64,000 nucleotides of DNA from Anas platyrhynchos. Taxonomy: Eukaryota; Chordata; Aves; Anseriformes; Anatidae. Positions within the stretch are counted from its first letter, which is position 1. Every line of letters begins with the position of its first letter. This document shows positions 15,201 through 27,700 of this stretch, one piece after another. The DNA is taken from contig NC_092611.1 in NCBI RefSeq assembly GCF_047663525.1, positions 2,889,001 through 2,953,000 on the forward strand. The letters run 5' to 3'. The translations under genes were made by a program, and so were the position numbers. Under the pieces are notes generated by a model. It did not search any database. It was not told the origin of the DNA and worked only from the letters and a program-made list of their open reading frames with translations.

Positions 15201-16038
15201 TGAATTTCCAGGGATAAGAGAAAAGCATTGGCCTTCTTAGTTCATGAGCCACCAATAGCTCTGAAACTGCACTGTTACTTTCATCTTCCCTCATCTTTGT
15301 CCCTGTCCTTGCTTCTAACACCAATACTTTACATTCAATGTAAAAGTCAAAATTGGTAGCAGTGACCCTGCAGTTAGAATTTATCTCCTATGACTGCTTG
15401 AAAAATAAAATTTATCCCATTTGCTTATAACGATTGGCTGTGAAGTGCTAAAAGTAGTAAAAGCTTCTTTTTGGTGTGGTTACATTAAGACAAGCTGACT
15501 ATGCAGAGCAGATGTGTCAATTAAAACCATCCCTCTTCTTTTTTTAACGCAAGAGCTGTTCCAACTACAGCCACGCATCAATGTTCGTGTTTCAAAGATC
15601 TCATTCCCCCTTTCCCTTGCAAATTTCAATCCCCTCCCAAACCCATGGGAACACAAGATGCATGGTACACAGCAAAATCAGAGTCCAGCTAGTCCATGGA
15701 GATCCCAAAGAACAAACCTACATAACAGAGCCTTCTAAATTCCAGCATTTGTTTTGAGCCAAGTTTTCAAAAACAAGTCATATATCCAGCGTAAGACATT
15801 TGAGCTTCAGAGTGTCAGCGCTCTGTGTGTCCTTAAAATCAGCCTATCATTAACATGCATTAAAATTGGCATTAAGATTGAAATGCACTCTAAATCACTG
15901 CTTGTTCAGAAGTACACGCTCAAGCCTGCAAATACATTTTGATTAGGGCAAGAAGGCCTTACCTGAACTTGTGGTAGATATGAGAACTGTGACGGCGACA
16001 AAGAGTGGTGCCTGTAAATGTCCAGGATCTGGATGCAT
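85..16038 (-). CDS. CDON: CDON (cell adhesion associated, oncogene regulated), 5' half of the coding region, runs off the left edge
   Basis: CDON is a single-pass cell-surface Ig/fibronectin III protein that binds Hedgehog ligands together with BOC and GAS1 and promotes myogenic differentiation with cadherins. Ten coding exons were read on the minus strand: 16038-15963, 13649-13377, 11496-11350, 11063-10920, 10351-10064, 9222-8953, 8063-7707, 3652-3354, 1525-1351 and 213-85. Together they encode about 719 residues: signal peptide (1-25), Ig1 (about 26-116), Ig2 (about 117-213), Ig3 (about 214-309), Ig4 (about 310-399), Ig5 (about 400-518), linker, FNIII-1 (about 575-676) and the linker before FNIII-2. 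Each Ig domain shows its cysteine pair, for example LHCSA/YQCIAN in Ig1. All introns are GT-AG and all phases agree. FNIII-2, FNIII-3, the membrane segment and the cytoplasmic tail are not in the window. BOC is the nearest paralogue, but the linker and FNIII-1 text match CDON ([19 protein letters not shown]). Assignment is very secure. Confidence 0.96.
214..1350. other. CDON intron
   Basis: AT-rich intron between the FNIII-1 and linker exons. Short A runs near 551 and 767; nothing else recognised. Confidence 0.85.
1351..1525 (-). CDS. CDON: CDON exon: rest of FNIII-1
   Basis: 175 nt, phase 0 to 1, residues 619-676. It encodes [34 protein letters not shown] and [14 protein letters not shown], nearly identical to mammalian CDON. 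Acceptor CATGCAG, donor GTAGGT. Confidence 0.96.
1526..3353. other. CDON intron
   Basis: Holds the poly-T tract at 2366-2398. I see no other feature. Confidence 0.85.
2366..2398. repeat. Poly-T tract in a CDON intron
   Basis: Two T runs broken by CC. Simple sequence. Confidence 0.8.
3354..3652 (-). CDS. CDON: CDON exon: Ig5-FNIII linker and start of FNIII-1
   Basis: 299 nt, phase 1 to 0, residues about 519-618. An acidic, low-complexity linker ([17 protein letters not shown]) leads into the first fibronectin III domain ([30 protein letters not shown]) and ends KYRK. Acceptor TTTACAG, donor GTAATA. Confidence 0.95.
3653..7706. other. CDON intron (about 4.1 kb)
   Basis: Apart from the A-rich simple repeat at 6520-6580 I recognise no repeat, RNA gene or exon. 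Confidence 0.8.
6520..6580. repeat. A-rich (CAAA)n/(CAA)n simple repeat in a CDON intron
   Basis: AATAAAATAAAATTTAAAAA, then CAAA units, an A run, CAA units and another A run. It could be the tail of an old retroposed copy, but no body is recognisable. Confidence 0.8.
7707..8063 (-). CDS. CDON: CDON exon: Ig domain 5
   Basis: 357 nt, phase 1 to 1, residues about 400-518. It encodes [30 protein letters not shown] and [12 protein letters not shown]. The stretch between the cysteines is longer than in the other Ig domains, as in other CDON proteins. Sequons include NAT and NVT. Acceptor CCTTAG, donor GTAAGC. Confidence 0.95.
8064..8952. other. CDON intron
   Basis: No feature recognised between the Ig4 and Ig5 exons. 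Confidence 0.85.
8953..9222 (-). CDS. CDON: CDON exon: Ig domain 4
   Basis: 270 nt, phase 1 to 1, residues about 310-399. It begins [14 protein letters not shown] and carries FWCDVHG, LTWLHN and [10 protein letters not shown] (cysteines and core tryptophan). Acceptor CTTCTTAG, donor GTAGGA. Confidence 0.95.
9223..10063. other. CDON intron
   Basis: AT-rich, no feature recognised. The plus-strand open frame at 9415-9807 has no recognisable content. Confidence 0.85.
10064..10351 (-). CDS. CDON: CDON exon: Ig domain 3
   Basis: 288 nt, phase 1 to 1, residues about 214-309. It encodes [16 protein letters not shown], then LECVVSG and [10 protein letters not shown] with the cysteine pair and HWVKDG with the core tryptophan. 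Acceptor TTTCCAG, donor GTAAGA. Confidence 0.95.
10352..10919. other. CDON intron
   Basis: Short T runs at 10650 and 10730; no other feature. Confidence 0.85.
10920..11063 (-). CDS. CDON: CDON exon: Ig domain 2, second half
   Basis: 144 nt, phase 1 to 1, residues about 166-213. It encodes [17 protein letters not shown] and [13 protein letters not shown], which holds the second Ig2 cysteine, and ends RKLIVT. Acceptor TGTTTAG, donor GTAAGT. Confidence 0.94.
11350..11496 (-). CDS. CDON: CDON exon: Ig domain 2, first half
   Basis: 147 nt, phase 1 to 1, residues about 117-165. It encodes [19 protein letters not shown], with the first Ig2 cysteine, and ends at KWLEQST. Acceptor CTTTTAG, donor GTGAGA. 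Ig2 is split over this and the next exon, unlike Ig1, Ig3, Ig4 and Ig5. Confidence 0.94.
11497..13376. other. CDON intron containing a CR1
   Basis: Contains the CR1 3' end at 12907-13214. The remainder shows nothing else. Confidence 0.85.
12907..13214 (+). mobile_element. CR1 LINE, 5'-truncated 3' end, in a CDON intron
   Basis: The segment carries typical CR1 3'-end text: GGAGGATAGAGCCAGG, GAACAGGCTGCCCAGAGG, CTCTGGAGAC, GGGGGATTGGACTACAAGATC and the terminal ATTCTGTGATTCTGTG. It is antisense to CDON, old and without an open frame of its own. The left border is approximate. Confidence 0.85.
13377..13649 (-). CDS. CDON: CDON exon: Ig domain 1
   Basis: 273 nt, phase 1 to 1, residues about 26-116. 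It opens with [11 protein letters not shown], matching the vertebrate CDON start of Ig1, and carries the Ig cysteines in LHCSA and YQCIAN with the tryptophan in ISWLFNG. Acceptor TTTTAG, donor GTAAGT. One exon encodes the whole domain. Confidence 0.95.
13650..15962. other. CDON intron
   Basis: AT-rich intron between the signal-peptide and Ig1 exons. No exon or repeat recognised. Confidence 0.85.
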
Positions 16039-16090
16039 AGCGCCTGATTGCAGAAGTTGAAAGCACAAAGCTCCAGATTAAGATGAGGCA
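15963..16090 (-). CDS. CDON: CDON exon 2: end of 5'UTR, start codon and signal peptide
   Basis: The ATG is at 16038-16036 and reads [13 protein letters not shown] then a hydrophobic VAVTVLI core and STTSS, a typical secretory signal peptide of about 25 residues. A purine (G) lies at -3. The acceptor CAG ends at 16091, so 16090-16039 is 5'UTR; the donor GTAAGG begins at 15962. The coding part ends in phase 1. An overlapping open frame in the same exon (starting MPHLNLEL if GTG is allowed) is not the protein, because only the MHPDP frame joins the Ig1 exon. Confidence 0.93.
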
Positions 16091-19000
16091 CTGAAACAGC
16101 TACAAAACAAACAAACAGATGTCTACTGTAAATTTCAGGAGTTATTCTTTTAACTCTCTTACAACAAAGTGTTTGGGGTTTAAAAAAAAAGCACGACCAG
16201 GAAACAGCCAGTATTCTTCACAATATAGAAACCATCTGTAAAAATGAGTTAGATGTTGAACTTAACTATGTTTCCAAGTACTATTCTTAATATAAGATTT
16301 TTCCACAGCTGGGATGTGAGGCATACGCGCTGAACCATACAGCCTTGATAAATTAGACTACTTTCCAACCAGAGGAACTGAAGTCCAAAGTAAACAGCTT
16401 ATCTATTTGAGATAATATTGTTTGCAAACAATAATCATTTGGTCATCTATCACCAGGCTACACTTGTTTTACAAGTTTTTGTGAATCTATATTCTGCAAT
16501 GCAGCTACTGCTTGTGGTTGTGCTAAACCTGCTTAGTGAGATATGTCATCTGCTTTCCTCGTCACGTTGGTTAAGAACCACGCTGCTTACATGCACTGTC
16601 CCTCAGCGGATTTACAGGCAAACTGTGGCAAATCCTACTGAAAAAAACATTATCAATGTCGATCTTGTTCTCATTTATATTCCAGAACTGAAACTGCTTT
16701 CTCATACATACTGCTGGGGTGTCTACACAGCTGCTTCTACAACAGGACAGCCCTTTCCTCAGCTGTATCACACCTGGCAGTTGCACTGCAGAAGACCTCC
16801 CTTTCAGCACCTACATATAGGGACCAAGTTGTGAAACCAGCAGCCCCCCTTGCATGAGGTAAGTCTCAGCCACTGTGTTTGTGACACTCAGAGTCCCCAT
16901 CTCTTCTCGAAAAAGAAGTTAAAAAAAAAAGCAAACACAAAACCCTGCACCTATCACTCATTTAAAGTTTTTTATTTGCCTTTTGTATTATAATGATTAA
17001 TAAGATTTTTAGTTCATTTAGCATAGTTACTTCATTTATCAGTCTGCCTGAAACAGGTCATACAATTTTGCTGCTGATAACATTCAACATATATTTTAAA
17101 CATCTCATATATCAGATATATATATAAACACATATCTAACACAAATACAATAACCATGAGTTTTACTGGCATCGTACAGAAACAAGTGCAACAATGCATA
17201 TGTTTGATAGGAATAAGTCCTAAGCAGCACTCTCAGTTTATTGAGTGTTTGCATAGCCATTTGGTTCCAAGAATCTGGATCCAGATATCAACAGCAAAAT
17301 TATTCCCACAGTTTATTTAAAATTACAGTATTTTATCATCAGAATGTCACTGTAAAAAGTATATGCAAAATAAGCATCAGGAAAAGACTCCAATAACAAT
17401 AAAAGTATCACTTCAGATTTTATAGAACTATTTGCTTACAACTACTTCTCCCTGCAAATTGCACTTCAAGTTTATAATGACAGTTTTAGAAGGCTGAGAG
17501 AAAATCTGATGAGTTCTGCTCCTGTTTCTGGGCAGTTTTATCTGATCCAGCAAATTTATTTCAGCTGTTCAGAAGATCCAGTAATCCTGCAGACCACGCT
17601 GCAACGGTTTGCTGGTTCCTGAAGTAGTCAGGACTGTTTTGGTAAGATACAGATGGCAAGGAAGACTGGCTGTGCGGAAAGTATTTTGGTTTATTTGAGT
17701 TCTCACTCGGTTCAAGGGCAGCAGAGCCGCTCCACCAGCGAGCACAGAGGACAAAGTAAACATGCAGAGAACTTGTTAACATCAAACACTTTTCTGAAGA
17801 GGGTGGGGGGCAATGTTGCTTTTCGCCAAATCTTCCCTTGACTATTTATTTATGAAAAGCAATGAAACGTATATTCTAGGTCAACTTTAACCCCAGCACA
17901 TGGAGCTACTGGGTTATTTTGCAGCTGTCTTTTTAAACAAGGCCAGCTCATTATCTTTAACTAAACTTTATCTTTGGAGATCTACTTTATCCAGGCTCTG
18001 ATTTCCCTTTGTTTATCTTTCTCTTTACATGTTCCTAGCTGCCAGTATCAACAGCTACTCCTCTTTTGACCTACCAGTTTGGCTTTCATAGGCTTGTGGA
18101 GTGGTAAGACCAACTGTAAAACAGGGAGTATGCAAAGAAAGCCACAAATACCAGTGCTCTTTGACTGGAGAAAAAAAGAAAAATATTAACTTTAACTGGT
18201 GTAGCATTGTTCAGCAACAATGCCCAGGCATCAGAATAAAGTTTGTCTGTCGTCTAGTTTTGAGAGGACTGCAAAGACCTCCTATCCACTGGTAAATATG
18301 CAAACACTCAGAGAAGGTGGGATCCCGCAAGACCAAGAAATATTTGCTTTTTTCTTCTGCAGGTGCTTTACCTCATGTCACTATAGAAGGCCCTCACTAT
18401 GTAGAGGAGGAAAAACTACAGCTCATAGTTTTGGGGGTCTTTAGACACCCAGTGGAGAAGGCTTGCCTCTAACATTCCATTAATGTGTACCCAAGTGTTA
18501 AAAGGCCTAAGCAACGGAAGAACAGGACTCTTCCTCTTTGCCACCATTTCAATAATCCTGAACTTTCATTTCGCCTGTGACATTTGACAGCAAGTATGGG
18601 TCATTGGGGATCTACCTGGAACAGAAAAAGGAGCACTTCGGCTGGATGCAACTCCACTTTCGTATCTCAGTATCCAGGTTGAGTTCACCCAGGAACATTG
18701 GTGTGATCCTCCATTTGCTGTTCCTCACGTGAGATAATCTATTTCCATCACTGGTAAATCAGATAGTTATTTTGAAGGACGAGGTGTCACTGAGAAGATA
18801 GGGCTATTTAAGACCCTTGTAAAATAAAGTAGTACTAACAGGCGTTATTCATTAAAATAACAATTGAATTGAGGTGGCCACAATTTTCATGGATCAAAAA
18901 AAGCCCTTTCCACTTCTGATGGCAGCTTCTCTAGACCATCAGGGACACACACCAGAAAGCCACAGCATGGCAAAAGCACATACTTTTCCTACCTCCACAT

Positions 19001-20899
19001 CTTTATCTAAAGTCATTTTCCAATTATTTTCCTCCAGTACTTGAGCTCCTTATCAACTATGATGTAACCGCTGCTCTTGCATATCTCAGGTCAAGGGAAA
19101 CAAGGAAGACAAAGGGCTCGTGTCACAAGACGGCGGAGTCCTGACCACTCCGATGGATATTTATCTCTGGACCACACTGTATGCACAAGGCTGTAAATGT
19201 GCAGCCAATACCTTCCGGGACTTAAATCATTACAATGGAATATTTCTGAGGACAAGATAATTCTAGTTGTGTGCCTCATTTGTCACAGACACTTCATAAA
19301 AGGGACTCCTCATCCAACAGCCCTGGGGACAGGCATGTGCCCCTCACCCATCAGCTGGCAGCTTCATGCCCAAGACCTTCAGGATGCCACCTACTGGCAA
19401 GCAAAGAAGTCAGAGCTGATGTGAAACAGCACAACAGCCTGGAAGGTGACCTTTTAATCAGCAGGTTCAGGGTCCCCACAAGGTTCCCGCTGCTGGGCAG
19501 GCAGACAGGCCTCCTCACAGCTCCACAGCTGCCTCCATTGGGCAACTTGCAGACAATCACCAGGATTTCAAGGCCTAAAGAGATAATAAGGAGGGGCAGG
19601 AGCAACCCTGGGCCAAGATGAGGAGATCCAGGCCTCAGAGCAGCCAGGCAGGCTCCTCACTGTTGCCTCACACCCACGTGCCAGGGCAGCACATCCCTGG
19701 CAGCAGCCCTCTCCCTCTCTTTGCACTTCTCAACATCCCTCCAGACACCAGTGGTCTTTGATGTAAAGCTGATGTCTTCAGTGCAGCTGTCTCAACCTAA
19801 CACCTTCCAAACTAACTCATTCCCCCAAAAGCAAGTCTGACACTCCAAAAAATGACAAGTGCTGCTGTTTACCACACATTCATGTGGCACCTGGGCTGAG
19901 AGGATCCTGTCTCCTTCAGGACACAGCGGAGAACCTGCCTTCCTGCTCCTTTCCCCAACCATTAAGTTACCTCCACCCTTTCAGCCAAGAGCAGAGTCAC
20001 TACTAAAATGAACATTATTCCATACCTATTTTTTACAGCTCCCTGAATCACTTTCCTGCCATGCCCAAGAGCAAGCAGCCGCCAGCACCATTTAGCTGTA
20101 GCCCCCTGTCAATCCAGACACTGCAGTATTCTCACCCCAGCACTCCCCCCAGACTCCTGACCTTCAGCCACGTTCCATCATGCCAGGACAAACTGAAGCT
20201 AAAAGAGGAAAGTTTTTTTTTTCCAGCCAAACGCACCCTACACGTTTGGTGCAGGACCCTGTGAACACCAGAGCCAGCGCAAAGCAGGAGAGGAGGAGGA
20301 AGGAAACTGCATGCTCAGGAACAGAGGGAGTTATTCAGGTTACCCACTCCACCTCCAGAAGCTGACAGCCTTCTCCAAGACGACCTAGGAAAAAGTGACG
20401 TTTGCTTGACAGAGAGGCTGCTTCAGGGGCAGCACTGCCTGCGAGCTGCCAGCAGGACAACAGCCTTGACTTGCAGCAAAACAGCTTTAGATTCCAGAGA
20501 CTGCGTATTTCTGTTAAGCTGCAACACAAAATCAGTTACGCCAACCTCACTCTATACTACTGTATGCAATATAAAAAGACAGCAAGTGCTGAGAATACTT
20601 TTATTTTTTCCTGGTTTATTTATTAAATTGCCGCATTACCAAGAAAAGAGTAATTTTAACTCGCTTTCCCAGATTCCCGCTGTACTGACAAAACAATTAC
20701 AGGTTTTCAAAGAATCTAAATTTGGGGCAAATAAACCCCTCAGAATTAACTAAAATACTATGCCTTTAGTACAAGCAAGCTGAGTTAGATCATTAAATCT
20801 CACACCAAGACACCTTAAAAAAAAAAAAGGTATTGAAGCCTGTGGCATTCCAAGAGAAAGCAATCAGACATTCCTGCAGCCCGGGCTCCTCAGTGATCT

Positions 20900-21720
20900 C
20901 CAAAGCCTTTGATCACGGACTGTCTTCATGCTGTCCTCCTGGGGTCTGGCAAAATGAGTGTAACAGCTGGCATATATACTTCATTAGCTTTTTGTGTTCG
21001 GAGGAATGGTTGGGAGCCCAGTAGCAACTGACAATCCGCCCATCGGCTTTGCAGACTAACCTCTGAGGTTTCTTCCTGGGTCTTTTGGTGGCTGGGAAAT
21101 CCTTGAAGCAGCCACGAGCAAGCGACGCCAAGGCGCCTGCAGTTATTTCACACATTTGCGGCCTGCACCTCTCCTGGAGCCGCTGCGCACCGAGGATGCG
21201 GCAGATGGATTTTTATGCCAGCGTGCTTGGGTCTGAGGTCGCTCGAAGGCAACCCAGGCTGCTGCTGAAGCACCATTTTTATGAATGCTTAATGATTACT
21301 CCATCATTAGCATCAGCCTTTAAAAAGCAAATGCAGCACCTACAGTGTTCATTACCCTCCCCCTCCCCCCTTTTCAGGGTCTCAATCGAGTCAGTCAAGC
21401 ATGCAAACTGATCCTGTCGCCAGAAAAAGCATTTCCTTTCACTGTGGTCAGCCAAAAGCAGGGGAAGAAAATGGAAGTGACTTGGAGTTATGGCACCAAA
21501 AAGGCCAGACAAGCAAGGAAATAATCAACTCCACATGAGCCACTTCTAGCCCATCACAATGCAAAGGGCCCACGACTAACCCCAGGAAAGGTCACCGGGA
21601 CTATGGGGGTCAGAAGCTGAAAAAGGCAATAGTGAGCAGCTGCCAGCTGCAATAAGAATCAATGTGTTCCTAATTACACTCAGAAGAGAGGACCCAAGCA
21701 CCGAGAAAAGTTGTGCTGTA
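20900..21720. promoter_or_regulatory. Candidate intronic regulatory element in CDON intron 1
   Basis: A stretch free of repeats with TTTTTATGAATGC, CTTAATGATTACTCC, CATCATTAGCATC and paired E-boxes in CAGCTGCCAGCTGC. It differs in texture from the surrounding intron. Motif evidence only. Confidence 0.3.
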
Positions 21721-24700
21721 GTCACAGCTTGTGTAAAAAAAATAAAAAAAAAAAGTCAAGCGCTCCCGTTTTACACTCTCCACCTCAAGCACTGAAACTG
21801 CAGTTTCTGTGTTACTAAATTACAGGAAGCCGAGCAATGTAGATAAGGAATCAGGCTTTTACATAAGTGTTGGGGTCTTTTTTTCTTCCTTTTTAAAAAT
21901 ACCAGAACTAGGCACTTGAATTAGAATTATGGCATCATGAAAGAGCATTTTGAGAATGTAAGTAATAAAATTACATACTTCAAAGGGATTTTTGGGTGCT
22001 TTTATAAAACTTTATAAAACAAACTGAACTCTGCCCAGCAGTCCTGAAAGACCAGCATTTTTCTCCATCCTAAAACACACTTGAAAATCTGAAAAGGAAA
22101 ACTCCACAAAAACAGTTCGCTGACAGTGACCCTATAAAGGAAGCATGAAAGATACAGAGATCAGAGAACACAATGAAACATACTCAAAGGCATCTACAGA
22201 AACAAACCAAATGGAAATGTATTTAAAATTACAAGAAACAGCATCCTTGGATGTTGTGTTCATATTTATTTATTATGTTTTAAACTGGTAGTAAACTTTC
22301 TATGCTGTTATCATAACAACTTAATGAAGCTGCAGAACAAAATTGCACAGCCTTTTCAATCCTTACCTTGAATTCCATTAACATCTCCAAATTTCTGTCC
22401 ATCCCCATGCTTAGTGTCCAAATGAATCAGTGCTAAGCTCATGATCAAATGTTTTCTATAAGCATTCATGCTTAATGAGTCAATTAGTATTTTCACTCTT
22501 GATAAGTAACATGCATTTTTATAGTCTTGCATGGGTGTGCACAAAAGCTCTCTAGCTTGCAAGTGATGGCAGCTTCATATTTGCTCCACGATTCAACCCG
22601 CACTGCGAGTCAGTGGCCTGCAGCTAGTGACAAAACCTGACAGCATCTTTATGGCTAAAGTGTATTATCAGCTGTGCAACAATTTCAAATGGCACATTAT
22701 TTTTGTCACAATTTAGACTGAATGTTTGCTCAGGATAAAGGACAGCAGATGGCAGGAGAAACTTGACTGGCACTGAGCAAAGAAGATGAATTCTGAACAT
22801 GCAGAATGTGAATTTTCTCAAACTCTTCTAAAGGTAAGGTTTGGTGTCATGGGACAAAGGAGATGCATGAAGACATTAAGTAACTGAGAAAAACAAGAAG
22901 TATCAGTCTAAAAACATGACCAAAAAGTTGGACTGCCTCAAAGACAGAGAAGCAGATCTTTTCCTGAGTTGTTCACTGGATTTTTCTATTTTGCTTTCAG
23001 GCCTGGAAAGTCTCATGGTTGGTATCAGCTGTTGGACTCTGATCAAAGTTTAGCTTTCCATTAATCCTTTGAGTTATATGTGAGGCTGATAGCAAATTTT
23101 TTTGAGAAGACAGTTAAGATTACTCAGATACTTAATTTGCACTCCAATATTTCAAAAACACCTTGACTTTAAAACCTCAGTCTTGGCGTACATATGGTCT
23201 TGATAGAAGAACGCATGCTTTGGCGTTGACTGAAGAAATGGATTTGTGAGCAGAGTGAAGAAAATTTAACAGTTTGTGTACTGTGCTTCTGCAGCACACT
23301 GCTCTCTTCCCTGCCCTGTAAGAGAACACAGCTAAAAACACTCCCGACTCTGTATCTGCCACAGGCACATCCTGATCACTGACACTTGGAATTTGCATCC
23401 AGTGATAGCAGCACTGGTCACAGCAAGAGAGGCATCAGGAAAATGCACCCAAGTCACACTTTCTTGCCCACAAACTGGCGTAACAATTAGGTTAATTTTA
23501 TTATTAAGCTTCAAAAAAAAAAAAGCTGACACAGTCCCCCTGCTGCCACACTAATGAAGTGGGTATGGTTTCTGACTCTTCTAGCCTCCAGGGAAGAAAA
23601 AGAACAGAGCATTAGCCTAATATACAGTTCTGCTGTGCTGCAATTATGTTTAAATGCCTAAATAAGGGCTTTTAGACCCCAAGGGATTGAAAGGTATCAT
23701 TAGCCTAACAGTTCTATCAGAGTAACCGTAGACCAAATAAATACAAAATTCTTGCCCTTTGCTCTTTAAGACCCTTGAGATCTCACCCTGTTCTCATTTT
23801 CTTTCTTCCCTGTATCTTCAGCTCAACACCTGTACTGGTTCTCTCACAGCACCTTATGACTTCCAAGGAAAATTCTGCTCAACTTCAGTCATGTACAAGG
23901 TATTTCTGAATGCTCCCCTCCCCTCATCAATCCTTTCCACTCTTCTTCCTGCAGGGTTGACCTGATCCCTGGAGTACAGCGTTGTTTTTCACATTATTCA
24001 ACCAAATAATTTTACCGAGAACAAGATTTCACAACCAGTTTAAGCCAATCTGAATTCAGGCTACTGCTGAGCAGGGCAGCAACACCTTCCTTCAGGACCT
24101 GGCTTGCATCCTCCTATCTGCACCCATGACTGCATGGCCAGTGAGTCAGACCTGCTGGCAGATCCAGCTGGAACCTCAGCCAAAGAAAAATGAGGTTTAG
24201 TTTTCACCTGGATCAGGGAGCGGTTTCAGCTCACCACGCAGTCTCAGAGCACAAGCACAAAGGAAGGGGTAGGAACCAACGTCCACAAAAGGGAACTTCG
24301 CACCCAAACAGCAAAAAGATTCACATCAACCTACCAGGCACCTTTCCCTGTATCTTTAATAGACCCTGAACTGCAAGAACGTAGACCAAAATTAAGGGAA
24401 AATATCCAAAACCGAACTCCATGTGAGACATACCCATTTTCAACAAGCTAGGGGACTTGCAATCCTAATTACCAGAGTTACACATACACAGGAAGGACAT
24501 TCGCCCTTGTTTGTAAACTCTCTAATTCCTATATCCAGAATTGAGCACAATTTCAAAAAGGACTAGAACCACAGACTTGCTCTGCTCATCAACAAAAACC
24601 TCTCAGATTCACAGACAAAGGAGCTTGTGTCCACACATGCTGCCTGAAGTCCAGCTCCCACAGTGCACTGATGCCTGCTCAGTTCTGAGATGAGAAAAGG

Positions 24701-27700
24701 TTCCCTGAACCTTCATCAAGAAGAGCAGCGATAGCTGAGCTGTGCTAGAGGACAGCAAGCTCATTGTTGAGGTGACTCCAGATAAACAGATACCTCAACA
24801 GCCTCCAGCAAGCAGCATCTCTAAAAAAAATGTAGGCAAATGGCTCTTGTAGATGCCGTGCCCCAAAGTCCAACTCCATCTGTTGTAACTTGCAGGGATC
24901 CATGCTCTCCGTGATCCCTTAAAGGGAAGCACAACTATTAAATCCACACCTGCAGCCAGAATTTATAGCAGCCCCATCTACTGCTGTCTTACATCATAGG
25001 CAATTAGGAGCCTGTGAACTCATGGCTGCAGGATATGGGAGGTGCGCTGGAAACAGAGAGCAAAGCCTGTGCATTACAGCACAGTTGTTAGTCACCCTTT
25101 AGAATTCACTGCTTGTGAAGAGCTGAAATTATACATAAAAACAGAGTAACTAACTGTTTTTGACTCTTTCCTAAAAAGAAGTGCTACACTCTGCTTGAAA
25201 TGGTTGTTCTCCCTTTTTACAGTAGTCCGTACTAGTCCATATTTACCATAGTACACCACGCCAACATGCACTGCTGCAGAACCGGGTCTCCAGGGTAGAC
25301 ACACAGAACAATGCTTATTAAAGAGCAAACTGGCTAACCAGTGACAGCTGAGGGAGAAAGCAGCGAAGAGTCAGTCTTTCTTCCCCTGATTAAAAAAAGC
25401 CTTCTAACAATTCATCTTTCAGCCTTACTGTAAGCTAACTGGGTAACTTTTTTTTTTTTTACTGCCCTCCTCCCCTCCCTTCCCCCATGCTCACAGATCA
25501 AACCTGGTTTCAAATTTGAAGTCCAAACTCTTGGCCAAAAACTTGCTTCTGCCCTTCTTAATCTAGAGGGAAGGTATCCTGACAATGGACAGAGCAGCCC
25601 CACCAGCTTGGGGCCTGGATAGAAGCTGTCTCAATGCAATGCCTGGTTAAAAAAAATAAAAATAAAAAAAAAAATTGAAAAATCACTTTGGTCAGGTCAC
25701 CTTTTTGTTGCAAAAAACGGGAGGCTGGCACCATCCTCCAGCACTGTCCCCCCGCGGTGGCGTGTGGTGAAACGCTGTGGTCTGAGGGTTCAGTTCCCAT
25801 CGTCCTACTGCCCCGCACGGGGCAGCACCAGCACCGACACCGCTGGCTGGGGCCACATCCCCACTGCCCACCTGGAGAGACACCCGAGTGCTGCTGCAAG
25901 CCTGCCGGTGGCTGAGTCAGAGCCCCATGTCTCCTCCCGCCGCCTGTGAATCATGGCAATGGCAGCTATTACCAGCATAACCAGTTCAAACACGAGCAAG
26001 TTAACTGATAGGAAAGTAGCTGGGTTTCATCGCAGGTATCATGGAGAACTTTGTCGGGTTAACCTGACCGAGTCCTGTTTTCACTCGCACAGACACATCC
26101 TACGCTCTGACTTCGCTGAGCGGGATTTCACTTCATTCAAGGGCAGGCCCAAGCTTCTGGAAGACATGCCCAAAGGAAGAGGGACACAATTACCAAGGCA
26201 TCAAGACACAGAAAAGGGTCAAGGCTTCACAGCATGTCAGCTCGCCCAAAAACATAATGCTGAGCTCAGCAACACAGTGCCCCTGTGAAGATAACTGCTG
26301 CCAGGACCTATTCCATCCCTTCCATCTTGCATCCATCAGACAGCAAGAAAAACAAGATTAAGAAGCACCACAGCATTAGTCTTCATTTAAACTTGGCAAA
26401 GGAAGCAAATGCTTTTTTGTTGGCTCCTCTTTGTGTTTTTAAAGCAATCTCAGACATAGCCAGAGAAAGGTGCCTGGACTTTTTAATATTCAGGGATTAG
26501 AACGGACACCACTTGTACACTTGCCAGACCCCAGATAAGTAGTGAATGCTTAGGTTAAGCAGGCTAGCATCTGCCTCATGCAATATATACATTTCCAGAG
26601 TGAAAATAAACAGCTTCACACCTTTGGCTCAGAGAAGGACTTCAATTCTTTTACATCCTCAACCTGCAACCTATCCACTCGAGGAAAAAGGGTTGAAAGG
26701 GTGAAGGTTACTCACAATTCTCTTTTTCTAGCCTACAAGAGCAAAGCTGAGAAGTTTTGGTCTCCCTTTGCACCGGTCAGGCTAATTAGGGTCTTTGCCA
26801 CAGCACTTCGTTTTGTGCTGTAATCAATAAGCGCTGTTTTAGGCAAACTCAAAACGTACAGGTTGTCCAAGCTTCCATAAGCAATAAGCGTAAGCAATGA
26901 CAAATGCACTAATTATAAGAAATGCTAATTTAAGAATTAGACCTTTTTTTTTTCAAGTGCTCAATTCAAAAGTACATAATCCAGAAAACTACACTCCATT
27001 TTATTGCTACCAACAAATTCAGGATCTGTTTCTGTGATGACTTCTAGTGCTGCAGAGACTCAAGCGACACAACTGCAGATCCACTTACTTCAGTACCCAC
27101 CATCTATGACTTGGTCCTAGACTCTTCTCTGCTTGATCCTGACTTGCACAGCGATCTGAAAGTGCAGTCTGCACCCAAAAAAATGCCACAGTCTGAATAT
27201 CTGAATTTAAAATTACATCATTAGGCCTGAAATTTCAACATATTTAGAAAGTTTTGATAGCATTTCTGATTACATCCATTGCCAGCTTCCTTCTACACCC
27301 TTACAAAGACTTAAAGTATACATTCCTATTTTGTTCTGCAACAAAGATTAGTGGCAAGAACAGAAAACATCTTCTGTTCCAAAAAGCCCTCAGGGTTTTC
27401 CTCCTTAGCTTGCATTTTATTAGAGGAGACTCAAATCTCCAAACTGCGATACAGTGTCACAGCAAAACACTTACGCAAGGAGCATCTGAGTGCTACACCA
27501 AAACGCAAATTTTGAGAAGGCTGTTGAGAAACAAAGATTTCCTGAAGCTATTGCAAACAAAACAGATCCTCAGAAGTAACAGCCTTGAGCAAACTTTATG
27601 AAAATCTGGGCCTACACTTTAGTATATGCACACGCACCTGCAATTTGAAAACTTGTTTGGAGAGGGAAGTGGGGGGACAAGAAAAAAAACAACACATGCT

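Noticed and set aside
15906..16091. Alternative N terminus for CDON (MPHLNLEL frame)
   Set aside because: It needs a non-ATG start at the splice junction and does not join the Ig1 exon in frame; the MHPDPGH frame gives a proper signal peptide.
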